Shown: positions 16,597-24,877 of the stretch, in pieces | Layout of the letters: every line of letters begins with the position of its first letter | Numbering within the stretch: position 1 is the stretch's first letter | From: Thermoleophilaceae bacterium | GTDB taxonomy: Bacteria > Actinomycetota > Thermoleophilia > Solirubrobacterales > Thermoleophilaceae | NCBI GenBank assembly: GCA_030446485.1 | Contig: JAUJNF010000009.1 | Span: 60,911-124,910, forward strand | Direction: 5' to 3' | Length of the DNA stretch: 64,000 bases | The notes under the pieces: model-generated | The model's database searches: none | What the model was told of the DNA's origin: nothing | Seen by the model: the letters and a program-made list of their open reading frames with translations, nothing else | Position numbers and translations under genes: made by a program

Positions 16597-17943
16597 GTGG
16601 AGGCCGGAGCTCTTCGCGAGGGCGCCGCGCGCTATCGCCGGTCGATGGGTGCCGCAACAGAGCCGCGGGACCGCGTCGGACCGCTGCCGCCGCTCGTGGC
16701 GGCCGGCACGGCGATCACCGTGGCCGCCGGACTCGCGCTCGCGGCCGCGGACGTGGAGCTCGGCGCGGCCCTTCCGCCGTTCGTGGCCTCATGGGAGCCG
16801 CGCGTGCACGCCCTCGCCGTCCCGGCGATCGCCCTGCTGGCCCTGGCCGTCGTGCTCGCACCGCGCCTGCTGTCGCCGTCGGTGTCCGTGCGCGCCTTTG
16901 CCGTCGCCGCGTTCGGACTGGCCCTGGCCGGGCGGCTGGCGGTGGCCATGGCACGCGAGGGTCTCGCCGGCCCCCACGCGGTGTTCGACACGCACTGGGA
17001 GGCGAAGAACGAGTACCTGCCGGCGCTGCCGGCGCTCGACTACGGGCCCGTGTGGTTCCTCGACCGCTTCGCCGAGCTCGTGCCCTCCCTGCCCGTGCAC
17101 GTGGCCGGCCATCCCCCCGGCCTGCTGCTGTCGATGCACCTGCTGGGCATCGACAGCGCTATGGGGCTCGGCGCGCTCACCATCGCCGCGGCGGCGCTGT
17201 CGGTGCCGCTCACCTACGCCCTGGGGCGCCGTCTGCTGGTCAGCGAGACCCAGGCGCGCACCGCTGCGCTGCTCGCCGCCTTCGGCCCGGCCGCCCTTCT
17301 CCACGGCGCCTCCTCGGCGGACGCCCTCTACGCGACGCTCGGGCTGCTGGCTGCGATCGCGCTGGTGGCCCGGCGGCGCGTCGCCTTCCTGCTCGGACCG
17401 GTCCTGCTCGCCGTGGCCTCGTTCTTCTCGTGGGCGCTCCTCGCCGTCGGCGCATGGGCGGCGATCGTGGTCGGCCTACGTGAGGGCGTGAGGCGGGCCG
17501 GCTCGCTGGCCGCCGCGTGCGCCGGGGCGGTGGTCGTGCTCTACGGCGCCCTCTACGCCGCCTTCGGCTTCGACGCTCTGGGAACGCTCGCGGCCACCGA
17601 GGAGGTGTACCGCTTCAGCCTCGCCCGCCTGCGGCCGTACGCGTACTGGCTCTTCGGGTCACCCGCGGCCTTCCTCGTGGTGCTCGGGCTGCCGGTGGCC
17701 TGGTACGCGACCCGTGCGCTGGCCGCTCGCCAGACCGTGGCGCTTGCGCTGGCGGCGGTTGTCGTGACCGCGACCGTGCTCGGCTTCACCAAGGCCGAGA
17801 CCGAGCGCATCTGGCTGTTCCTCGTGCCGTTCGCGTGCCTCGCCGCGGCATCGGCGCTTCCTCGCCGGGCGGTCCGCCCGGTGCTGGCGCTGATCGTGGC
17901 CCAGGCACTGGCCGCCGAGCTGCTGCTGGACACGATCTGGTGA
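16597..17943 (+). CDS. Polytopic GT-C-like membrane glycosyltransferase
   Basis: 448 residues with about ten hydrophobic segments. The first extracytoplasmic loop carries DTHWEAKNEYLPALPALDYGPVWFLDRF, with acidic and aromatic residues as in GT-C polyprenyl-phosphate-sugar transferases, and HVAGHPPGLLLSMHLLG follows, a pattern seen in PMT/GT39-like and related actinobacterial proteins. It should move a sugar from a lipid carrier to an acceptor outside the membrane; the sugar is unknown. GTG at 16597 seems leaderless (TATCGT at 16584); an ATG at 16645 is a second choice. Its stop overlaps the epimerase start (GTGA). Confidence 0.7.
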   Translation: MEAGALREGAARYRRSMGAATEPRDRVGPLPPLVAAGTAITVAAGLALAAADVELGAALPPFVASWEPRVHALAVPAIALLALAVVLAPRLLSPSVSVRAFAVAAFGLALAGRLAVAMAREGLAGPHAVFDTHWEAKNEYLPALPALDYGPVWFLDRFAELVPSLPVHVAGHPPGLLLSMHLLGIDSAMGLGALTIAAAALSVPLTYALGRRLLVSETQARTAALLAAFGPAALLHGASSADALYATLGLLAAIALVARRRVAFLLGPVLLAVASFFSWALLAVGAWAAIVVGLREGVRRAGSLAAACAGAVVVLYGALYAAFGFDALGTLAATEEVYRFSLARLRPYAYWLFGSPAAFLVVLGLPVAWYATRALAARQTVALALAAVVVTATVLGFTKAETERIWLFLVPFACLAAASALPRRAVRPVLALIVAQALAAELLLDTIW

Positions 17944-19058
17944 GCGTCACGCTCGTGACCGGCGGCGCCGGCTTCATCGGCTCGCACCTGGTGGACACGC
18001 TGCTCGCGCGCGGCGAGCGCGTGCGGGTGCTCGACAACCTCGACTCGCTCGCGCATCCCTCGGGTAGGCCGCCGGACCACCTGAACACGGGCGCCGAGCT
18101 CGTTGTGGGCGACCTGCGTGACCGCGACCGGTTGGACGCCGCCCTGGCCGGGGTTGACGCCGTCTACCACCTTGGCGGCGCGGTGGGCAACGGCGAGTCG
18201 ATGATGAACGTGCGGCGGACCGTCGACGTGAACTGCGGCGGCACGGCCACCCTGCTCGAGGCGGTGCTCGCGCGGCGGGACAGGGTGCGGCGCGTGGTGG
18301 TGGCCTCCTCGATGGTGGTGTACGGCGAGGGGATGTACCGCTGCACCGCACACGGAGTGGTGAGCCCCGCCCCGCGCACGGTGGAGCAGCTCAGGCGCCG
18401 CGCGTGGGAGCCGCTCTGCCCCGTCTGCGGGACCGGGGCCGACCCGGTGGCCACCCGCGAGGACGCCTCGCTGCGACCGATGAGCGTCTACGGGATCAGC
18501 AAGCGAGACCAGGAAGAGCTCGCGCTCGTGTTGGGGCAGGCCTACGGCCTGCCGGTCGTGGCGCTTCGCTACCTGAACGTGTACGGGCCTCGACAGGCGC
18601 TCGACAACCCCTACACCGGCGTGGCGGCCATCTTCGCCGCGCGGCTGCTCAGCGGCCGCCGGCCGCGCGTGTTCGAGGACGGCGCGCAGGTGCGTGACCC
18701 GGTACACGTCTCGGACGTGGTGCGGGCCACCCTGGCGGCCATGGAGGCGCCCGCGGCGGCGGGCATGGCCATCAACGTGGCGGCGGGCGGGCGCACCACG
18801 GTTGCCGGTCTGGCCCAGGGCCTGGCGGAGGCGCTCGGTGTCGAGCTGGAGCCCGAGATCACGGGCGAGTTCCGAGCCGGCGACATCCGGCACTGCCTCG
18901 CCGATCTCTCGCGCGCGCGCGACGTGCTCGGCTTCCAGGCCGAGACCACGCTCGCGGAGGGGCTCCCCGAGCTCGCGGAGTGGGTGTGCCGGCAGACCGT
19001 CGACGAGCGCGGCGACGAGGCGGTGACCGAGCTCCGGGCGCGCGGGCTGGTGGCCTGA
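17940..19058 (+). CDS. NAD-dependent sugar epimerase/dehydratase with zinc-ribbon-like insert
   Basis: 372-residue extended SDR. Cofactor motif TGGAGFIGSH is at residues 7-16, the DNLDSLAHPSG loop and GDLRD follow, the catalytic Ser is in VVASSMVVYGEG, and YGISK is the YxxxK pair. It most resembles NDP-glucose 4-epimerases and related dehydratases. Between the catalytic Ser and Tyr there is an insert with RCTAHG (CxxH) and LCPVCG (CxxC), which could bind a zinc ion. GTG at 17940 overlaps the preceding membrane gene by 4 bases. It would supply a nucleotide sugar for the neighbouring glycosyltransferases. Substrate is not determinable. Confidence 0.85.
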   Translation: MSVTLVTGGAGFIGSHLVDTLLARGERVRVLDNLDSLAHPSGRPPDHLNTGAELVVGDLRDRDRLDAALAGVDAVYHLGGAVGNGESMMNVRRTVDVNCGGTATLLEAVLARRDRVRRVVVASSMVVYGEGMYRCTAHGVVSPAPRTVEQLRRRAWEPLCPVCGTGADPVATREDASLRPMSVYGISKRDQEELALVLGQAYGLPVVALRYLNVYGPRQALDNPYTGVAAIFAARLLSGRRPRVFEDGAQVRDPVHVSDVVRATLAAMEAPAAAGMAINVAAGGRTTVAGLAQGLAEALGVELEPEITGEFRAGDIRHCLADLSRARDVLGFQAETTLAEGLPELAEWVCRQTVDERGDEAVTELRARGLVA

Positions 19059-19149
19059 CCGGCTCGGATCCAGAAGCTGACGATCTGCTTAACCACGTCC
19101 CGTGTCGGGATCCCCACCCTCGCGTGCAACTAGGATGCCTCCGCAGCAG

Positions 19150-19290
19150 ATGCGACGCCTCCGCTACGAGTACGGAGCCGGGCCGCTTCACCTCCCGGGG
19201 GTGCTGGCGAAGCTCGCCATCCCCGCGATCGCCCACGCACCGAGCCTGCGCCGCTTTCGAGCCCCACCCATCCCCGCACCGGAGGGCTAG
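19150..19290 (+). CDS. Small hypothetical ORF before egtB
   Basis: 46 codons from ATG 19150 (earlier in-frame ATG at 19135) with a basic start (MRRLRYEYGAGPLHL), one weakly hydrophobic stretch (LPGVLAKLAIPAIAHA) and a basic, Pro-rich tail. A -10-like TAGGAT lies at 19131-19136. Its TAG is immediately followed by the egtB ATG, so it could be a leader peptide-like gene or the decayed end of a membrane protein. I do not recognise it; it may not be expressed. Confidence 0.35.
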   Translation: MRRLRYEYGAGPLHLPGVLAKLAIPAIAHAPSLRRFRAPPIPAPEG

Positions 19291-20613
19291 ATGAACACGT
19301 ACGCCGAAACACTGCCCCGCGGAGGGGCTGAGTCGCTGGGAGAGACGGACTGGCGCCGGCTGCTGACGGAGGCGCGGGAGCGCACGCTCGGGCTGGTGGA
19401 GCCGGTGAGCGAGGCGGACATGGACCGTGTTCACGACCCGCTGATGAGCCCGCTGGTGTGGGACCTCGGGCACATCGCCGCGTTCGAGGACCTGTGGTTG
19501 GCGCAACGCGCGGGCGGCCTCGACCCGGCGCGCGAGGGGCTGTGGGAGGTCTATGACGCCGCGGAGACGCCCCGCTCCGAGCGCGGCGATCTCTCCTACC
19601 TGCGCACCGCCGAGGTGAAGGAGTACATGGCCGAGGTGCGGGCGCGCGCGCTCGCCGTGCTCGCCGAGTGCGACCTCTCGGAACGCGAGGGGTCCCTGAG
19701 CTCCGGCGGCTTCGTGTGGGACATGCTCCTCCAGCACGAGCACCAGCACAACGAGACCATGCTGCAGACGCTGCAGCTGGCCGCGCCCTGCGCTTATGTC
19801 CCCTCCCGGCGCGAGCTGCCGGATCCGCCGGCGTCACGGGTCGGCGGCATGGTACACGTGCCGGAGGGCCCGTTCCTGATGGGCGCCGCCCCGGGCCCCT
19901 TCGCCTACGACAACGAGCGCCCTCAGCACGAGGTTCACCTGCCGCGGTTCGCCATCGACCGCACGCCGGTGACCAACGGCGCCTTCGCGGAGTTCGTGGC
20001 GGACGGCGGCTACGCGCGCCGCGAGCTGTGGTCGGACGACGGCTGGGCGTGGCGGCGTGCCGAGGCGGTCGAGCTCCCGCGCTACTGGACGGCGGACGGC
20101 CGCATGCGCAGCTTCGACCGCACGTGCGCGCTCGACCCCACGCTCCCCGTGATGTGCGTCTCGTGGTACGAGGCCGACGCCTACGCGCGCTACCGGGACA
20201 AGCGCCTGCCCACCGAGGCCGAGTGGGAGAAGGCCGCGGCGTGGGACCCGTTCTCGCACAGCGTGCGGAGGTACCCGTGGGGAGACGACCCTCCGACGCC
20301 CGAGCAGGCGAACCTCGACCAGACCGCCTTCGGTCCGGCGCCGGCGGGCGCGCTCCCGGCCGGAGCCTCGGCCTACGGCGCCCTCGGGATGGTGGGCGAC
20401 GTGTGGGAGTGGACGGCCAGCCCGCTCAGCGGCTACCCGGGCTTCAGCGCCTATCCGTACCGGGAGTACTCAGAGGTGTTCTTCGGACCGGCCTACCGGG
20501 TGCTGCGGGGCGGCTCGTGGGCCACCCGCCCGCGCGTGATCCGCAACAGCTTCCGCAACTGGGACCTTCCGCAGCGCCGCCAGATCTTCGCCGGGTTCAG
20601 GTGCGCGGCGTGA
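19291..20613 (+). CDS. egtB: Ergothioneine biosynthesis protein EgtB (sulfoxide synthase)
   Basis: 440 residues. The N-terminal DinB-like domain carries the iron-binding triad: His in LVWDLGHIAA and the HxHxxHxE-like LLQHEHQHNETM. The C-terminal formylglycine-generating-enzyme-like domain includes GGMVHVPEGPFLMGA, RLPTEAEWEKAA, GMVGDVWEWTASP and RVLRGGSWATRP. EgtB is a non-haem iron enzyme that joins trimethylhistidine (hercynine) to a cysteine thiol donor with O2, forming a sulfoxide on the way to ergothioneine. ATG at 19291 follows GGAGGG. It overlaps egtD by 4 bases. No egtA or egtC is in the window. Confidence 0.93.
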   Translation: MNTYAETLPRGGAESLGETDWRRLLTEARERTLGLVEPVSEADMDRVHDPLMSPLVWDLGHIAAFEDLWLAQRAGGLDPAREGLWEVYDAAETPRSERGDLSYLRTAEVKEYMAEVRARALAVLAECDLSEREGSLSSGGFVWDMLLQHEHQHNETMLQTLQLAAPCAYVPSRRELPDPPASRVGGMVHVPEGPFLMGAAPGPFAYDNERPQHEVHLPRFAIDRTPVTNGAFAEFVADGGYARRELWSDDGWAWRRAEAVELPRYWTADGRMRSFDRTCALDPTLPVMCVSWYEADAYARYRDKRLPTEAEWEKAAAWDPFSHSVRRYPWGDDPPTPEQANLDQTAFGPAPAGALPAGASAYGALGMVGDVWEWTASPLSGYPGFSAYPYREYSEVFFGPAYRVLRGGSWATRPRVIRNSFRNWDLPQRRQIFAGFRCAA

Positions 20614-21620
20614 ACGTGCTGGCGCCGGTCCGCAACGTGCAGGTCGACTCTTACCTGGACGGCTCGGCGCTTGCCTCCATGGCCGACGACGTGCGCGCCG
20701 GGCTCACGCGCGAGCCCAAGGAGCTCCCGCCCAAGTACTTCTACGACGAGCGCGGATCGAACCTGTTCGAGCAGATCACCGCGCTGCCCGAGTACTACCC
20801 GACGCGCATCGAGCGCGCGCTCCTCAACCGCTACGCGCAGGAGATCGTGACCGCGAACGCCGCCGAGGAGCTGGTGGAGCTGGGCTCCGGCTCGGCCTCG
20901 AAGACGCGTGCGCTGCTGTACGCGATGGCCGCCCAGGGCACGCTGCGCCGCTACGTGCCGGTTGACGTGTCGGAGTCGGTGGTCGAGCGCTGCGCGGACG
21001 AGCTCGTGGAGATGTACCCCGGCCTGCGCGTGCACGGACTGGTGGGGGACTTCGAGGCCCATCTGCAGCACCTTCCTCGCGGCGAGCGCCGGGTAGTCGC
21101 CTTCCTCGGCGGTACGATCGGCAACCTGTACCCGCCCGAGCGGGCGCGCTTCCTGCGCTCGCTGGCCGAGTTGCTCGGGCCGCACGACCGGCTGCTGATC
21201 GGCACCGACCTCGTGAAGGACCGCGAGCTGCTCGAGGCCGCCTACGACGACAGCGAGGGCGTGACCGCCGAGTTCAACCGCAACGTCCTGCACGCGATCA
21301 ACCGCGAGCTGGACGGGAACTTCGACGTCGCGACCTTCGATCACGTGGCGGTGTTCGACCCGGAGGCCTCGTGGATCGAGATGCGCCTGCGTGCCCGGGG
21401 CGAGCAGCGCGTGCGTGTGCCGGGCGCGGGCGTCGAGGTCACGTTCGGCGACGGGGAGGAGATGCGCACCGAGATCAGCACGAAGTTCACCCGCGAGCGG
21501 CTGGAGCGCGAGCTGGCGGCGGCGGGCCTCGGCCTCGAACGGTTCATGACGGATGCCGGCGGGCTGTTCGGGCTCACGCTGGCCGCTCCGGCCGAGCGCG
21601 CCTCGAGCGGCGCGGCATGA
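20610..21620 (+). CDS. egtD: L-histidine N-alpha-methyltransferase EgtD
   Basis: 336 residues. It shows the EgtD N-terminus with LPPKYFYDERGSNLFEQITALPEYYPTR, the SAM-binding LVELGSGSASKTR, PVDVSES, FLGGTIGNLYPPER, and the late YDDSEGVTAEFNRNVLHAINREL characteristic of histidine trimethylation. The enzyme adds three methyl groups to histidine, giving hercynine, the EgtB substrate. GTG at 20610 overlaps the egtB stop by 4 bases. The direct egtB-egtD junction, without egtC between them, resembles minimal or variant ergothioneine clusters. Confidence 0.94.
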   Translation: MNVLAPVRNVQVDSYLDGSALASMADDVRAGLTREPKELPPKYFYDERGSNLFEQITALPEYYPTRIERALLNRYAQEIVTANAAEELVELGSGSASKTRALLYAMAAQGTLRRYVPVDVSESVVERCADELVEMYPGLRVHGLVGDFEAHLQHLPRGERRVVAFLGGTIGNLYPPERARFLRSLAELLGPHDRLLIGTDLVKDRELLEAAYDDSEGVTAEFNRNVLHAINRELDGNFDVATFDHVAVFDPEASWIEMRLRARGEQRVRVPGAGVEVTFGDGEEMRTEISTKFTRERLERELAAAGLGLERFMTDAGGLFGLTLAAPAERASSGAA

Positions 21621-22801
21621 GACGCGCAACGGCGGCCGCCGCCCTGCTCGGCCTGGCGCTGCTGGCCGGCTGCGGCGGCGACGACGAGCCCGACCGGGCC
21701 GACGCCCCACCCGCGCCGACGGTTCCGGCGGAGCCGCCGGCCGAGCCGGCCGAGCCCGAGGAGCCGGCCGAGCGGCCCCGGCGTCCGAGCCGTCCCCGCC
21801 TCGCCCGCACCGACGGTGAGCCGCGCGTCGAGACGCTCGCCAGCGGCCTCGAGGTTCCCTGGGAGCTCGCCTTCCTGCCCGACGGGCGGGCGCTGATCAC
21901 CGAGCGCCCGGGCCGGGTGAGGTTGCTCTCGCGCGGCGGTGAGCTCCAGCCCGAGCCGGTGGCCGAGGTGGAGGTCGACTCCACCGGCGAGGCCGGTCTG
22001 CTCGGCCTGGCGGTGGATCCGCGCTTCGAGCAGAACGGCTTTGTCTACCTCTACCGCACCACGGGCGACGGCAACCAGGTGGCGCGCTACCGGCTCGCCG
22101 GCGAGCGGATGACCGAGGAGGCGGTGGTGGCCGAGGGCATCGACGCCGGCTCCATCCACGACGGTGGCCGCATGCGCTTCGGCCCCGACGGCGATCTCTA
22201 CTTCTCCACCGGCGAGGTGGGCATCCCGCCGCTGGCTCAGGATCCGGGCTCCCTCAACGGCAAGATCCTCACCCTGCCCCCGAGCGCCTACCGCGGCGAC
22301 GGCGCCCGGCCGGAGGTGTTCTCGCTCGGTCACCGCAACCCCCAGGGCTTCGACTGGGAGCCGGGCACGGGGCGATTCGTGGAGAGCGAGCACGGGCCGA
22401 GCGGGAACGACGAGGTGAACGTCCTGCGCGAGGGAGCGAACTACGGTTGGCCGGAGATCGAGGGCACGGAATCGGGCGACGGCTTCGAGACCCCCGTGGT
22501 GGTCTTCCCGGACAGCATCGCCCCCTCGGGCGCCACGTTCGTGAAGCTGCCCGGCTCGGAGTGGACCGGCGACTACCTGATCGGCGCGCTGGTGGGAGAG
22601 CAGATCCGGCGCGTGGGCTTCGACCGCGACGGCAGCGTGACGGTGAACGAGGCGCTCTTCGAGGGCGAGTTCGGGCGCGTGCGCTCGGTGGTGGAGGGCC
22701 CCGACGGAGCGCTGTACGCGCTCACCAACAACACCGACGGCCGCGGCTCGCCGCGCGAGGGCGACGACCGCGTGCTGAGGATCGTGCCGCCCGCGGGGTA
22801 G
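21617..22801 (+). CDS. PQQ-dependent aldose sugar dehydrogenase-like lipoprotein
   Basis: 394 residues. N-terminal lipoprotein signal (LLGLALLAGCGGDDE), then an acidic/Pro-rich linker and a six-bladed propeller of the soluble glucose/sorbosone dehydrogenase family: LASGLEVPWELAFLPDGRALITERPGR, GEAGLLGLAVDP, HDGGRMRFGPDGDLYFSTGE, GHRNPQGFDW and ESEHGPSGNDEVN. These motifs match Asd/YliI-type aldose dehydrogenases that use pyrroloquinoline quinone. It would oxidise sugars on the outer face of the membrane. ATG at 21617 overlaps the egtD stop. PQQ synthesis genes are not in the window. Confidence 0.88.
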   Translation: MRRATAAAALLGLALLAGCGGDDEPDRADAPPAPTVPAEPPAEPAEPEEPAERPRRPSRPRLARTDGEPRVETLASGLEVPWELAFLPDGRALITERPGRVRLLSRGGELQPEPVAEVEVDSTGEAGLLGLAVDPRFEQNGFVYLYRTTGDGNQVARYRLAGERMTEEAVVAEGIDAGSIHDGGRMRFGPDGDLYFSTGEVGIPPLAQDPGSLNGKILTLPPSAYRGDGARPEVFSLGHRNPQGFDWEPGTGRFVESEHGPSGNDEVNVLREGANYGWPEIEGTESGDGFETPVVVFPDSIAPSGATFVKLPGSEWTGDYLIGALVGEQIRRVGFDRDGSVTVNEALFEGEFGRVRSVVEGPDGALYALTNNTDGRGSPREGDDRVLRIVPPAG

Positions 22802-22809
22802 GCCCAGGG

Positions 22810-22836
22810 CGTAATGCCCGCTTAACCCGCCTGTAA
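22810..22836 (+). promoter_or_regulatory. Triple direct repeat with 11-base period upstream of L,D-transpeptidase
   Basis: CGTAA (22810), CTTAA (22821) and TGTAA (22832) are spaced exactly 11 bases apart, ending 27 bases before the ATG at 22864. This is the helical-phase spacing of OmpR/PhoB-type operators and resembles the CGTAA-N6-CGTCA copies elsewhere in the window. Confidence 0.45.
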
Positions 22837-22863
22837 GGCTCCGCTGCTGAGCTTTGCGGTCGT

Positions 22864-24333
22864 ATGCGCCTGCGGCCCCTCCTCGCGCTGGCGCTCGCCG
22901 GCGCGCTCGCGTTCGCCGGCTTCCAGGCGTTGGGCTTCGTGCGCGCGGGGGTGGAGCCGGCGGGGCCCGCGGGCGAGCCGATGCTCCTGCCGCGCGACGG
23001 CACCCTCACCTTCCGGATGCGTTCGGCGGAGAACGACGTCGAGGCGCTGGTGGACGGTCGGCCCGTGCCGGCCGACCTGAACGAGGGCCGCCTCCACGTG
23101 CGTCCCGGGCGCCTTGCCGCTGGGCGGCACGTGGTGCGCATTAGCGCGCGCACCGGTGGGCTCCTTCGCCGGACGGTCGCGGGCAGCTGGCGCTTCACGG
23201 CCGATCCGAGGCCCCCGCGCCTGAGCGTGCGCGTGCCCGAGGCGGTGCGCTCGCGGGAGGTGGAGGTCCGAGGCGCCACCGAGCCGGGGGCGACGATTGC
23301 GCTCGTCCATGGCGACGAGCGGTTGCGCGAGCGGGCGGGCTCCGATGGCCGCTTCTCGTTCGAGCCCGCGCTCGGTCCGGGCGTGAACCGGCTGCAGCTC
23401 GCGGCTCGCGATGCGGCCGGCAACCGCACGACGCTCGTGCGGAGGGTGCTGCGTGACGCCGTGGCGCCGGAGCTGCGCGTGCGTGCCGACCGCGTGTGGC
23501 GCAGCGACTACGGGTCGGTCGCGGCAGAGGTCGAGGACGCCGGTCCCGCCCAGCTGACCGTGCGCGTCGACGGCATCGATGTGCACTCGGGCACCGCCGC
23601 GGGAACCCGCGAGGTGCCCGTCGGGCCGCTCGTGGAGGGCCGGCACGTGGTCCAGGTCGCGGCCACCGACGAGGCCGGCAACACGCGTCGGAGCGAGGAG
23701 ACCATCGTCGTCGACTCGACCGAGGCCCTCGGGTCGGCGACGGTCGGGGTGGGCGCCAAGGGAGCCGACGTGCGCAAGCTGCTCACGCTCATGCGCCGCT
23801 TCGGTGGCTACCGGAGGCGCGCCGGCAGCAGCTTCGACGATGGAGCGGTCCGCGCCCTCCGGGCGTTCCAGTCGCGCGAGCGGCTCGAGGTCGACGGCCT
23901 GGCCGGCCCGGCCGTGCTCATGGCCCTCACGCGGACGCTGCCCGCGCGCGTGGCCGTCGACCGCTCCGACCACACCCTCACGCTCACTCGTGGCGGCATC
24001 CGCGTCAAGACCTACACGGTGGCCGTCGGCCAGCCCCGTTATCCCACGCCCACCGGCGCGCTCAGCGTGGGGCGCAAGGAGCGCCACCCTGCCTGGAACC
24101 CGCCCAACGCGCCGTGGGCCGCCGAGCTAAGCACCGTCCCGCCCGGTCCGGGCAATCCGCTGGGCACCCGGTGGATCGGGTTGTCGATCCCCACCATCGG
24201 CATCCACGGCACCTACGCCACCGAGAGCCTCGGCACGAGTGCCAGCCACGGATGCATCCGCATGAGCATCGCGGACGTGGAGGAGCTCTTCGAGCAGCTC
24301 GAGATCGGCACGCCGGTACGGATCACCGGGTAG
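22864..24333 (+). CDS. L,D-transpeptidase with Ig-like and peptidoglycan-binding domains
   Basis: 489 residues: N-terminal signal/anchor (LLALALAGALAFAGFQAL), two Ig-like beta domains in the first half, then a peptidoglycan-binding helical domain (LLTLMRRFGGYRRRAGSSFDDGAVRALRAFQ), and a C-terminal YkuD catalytic domain with WIGLSIPTIGIHGT and the active-site SHGCIRMS. It crosslinks peptidoglycan stems through 3-3 bonds, resistant to most beta-lactams. An 11-base-period repeat precedes it, so it may answer to an OmpR-class envelope regulator. It ends close to the convergent CBS-domain gene. Confidence 0.9.
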   Translation: MRLRPLLALALAGALAFAGFQALGFVRAGVEPAGPAGEPMLLPRDGTLTFRMRSAENDVEALVDGRPVPADLNEGRLHVRPGRLAAGRHVVRISARTGGLLRRTVAGSWRFTADPRPPRLSVRVPEAVRSREVEVRGATEPGATIALVHGDERLRERAGSDGRFSFEPALGPGVNRLQLAARDAAGNRTTLVRRVLRDAVAPELRVRADRVWRSDYGSVAAEVEDAGPAQLTVRVDGIDVHSGTAAGTREVPVGPLVEGRHVVQVAATDEAGNTRRSEETIVVDSTEALGSATVGVGAKGADVRKLLTLMRRFGGYRRRAGSSFDDGAVRALRAFQSRERLEVDGLAGPAVLMALTRTLPARVAVDRSDHTLTLTRGGIRVKTYTVAVGQPRYPTPTGALSVGRKERHPAWNPPNAPWAAELSTVPPGPGNPLGTRWIGLSIPTIGIHGTYATESLGTSASHGCIRMSIADVEELFEQLEIGTPVRITG

Positions 24334-24352
24334 CCGAGCCGGCCGTTCGTGG

Positions 24353-24748
24353 CTACGTCCCGGCGGCGCCCTCGCCGGCGCTGGTCCAGCAGCGCACGAT
24401 GTCGCGCATCGACAGGATGCCCACGACGTCGTCGGCCTCCACCACGACCACGTGGCGAAACCCACCGCGCACCATCTCGGCCGCGGCTGTCTCGAGCGAC
24501 CAATCTGCGCGCGCGTAGATCAGGTTGGCGGAGAGGTGGTCGCCCACGACCTCCGTGTCGATGTCCTTGCCGGCTCCGTCGGCACGGAGGAGATCGCGCT
24601 CGGTGAAGATGCCGGGACCCGGTTGCTCGAGGTCGACCACCACGGCCGCGCCCACGTTGCGCTCGCTCATTCGGCGGGCGGCCTCGCGCAGGGTGTGCGC
24701 CGGCCCGACGGTCACGACGATCTCGTTCATTCCGTCCCGTACCTCCAT
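24353..24748 (-). CDS. Tandem CBS-domain protein
   Basis: 131 residues made only of two CBS motifs: the first includes TLREAARRMSERNVGAAVVVD and GIFTERDLL; the second DWSLETAAAEMVRGGFRHVVVVEADDVVGILSMRDIV. Such stand-alone pairs bind adenosine nucleotides and act as energy-status sensors. ATG at 24748 (another at 24730). It is convergent with the L,D-transpeptidase gene and probably monocistronic. Partner unknown. Confidence 0.85.
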   Translation of the reverse strand: MEVRDGMNEIVVTVGPAHTLREAARRMSERNVGAAVVVDLEQPGPGIFTERDLLRADGAGKDIDTEVVGDHLSANLIYARADWSLETAAAEMVRGGFRHVVVVEADDVVGILSMRDIVRCWTSAGEGAAGT

Positions 24749-24877
24749 GAGCTCCCTTCCCTCGCCGCAGTGGTCCGCGCCGCGACTCTACGCCAACCGA
24801 CTGCCCTCCGGGGAGATCCGGCGGTAGTCTTGAAACGGTGAGGCGCGGATGACTATCGCCTCCACGCAGGGCGTGAG

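Noticed and set aside
22864..24333. Plus-strand alternative frames within the L,D-transpeptidase gene as separate small genes
   Set aside because: They lack starts with ribosome-binding sites and any recognisable domain; the main frame has continuous domain evidence.
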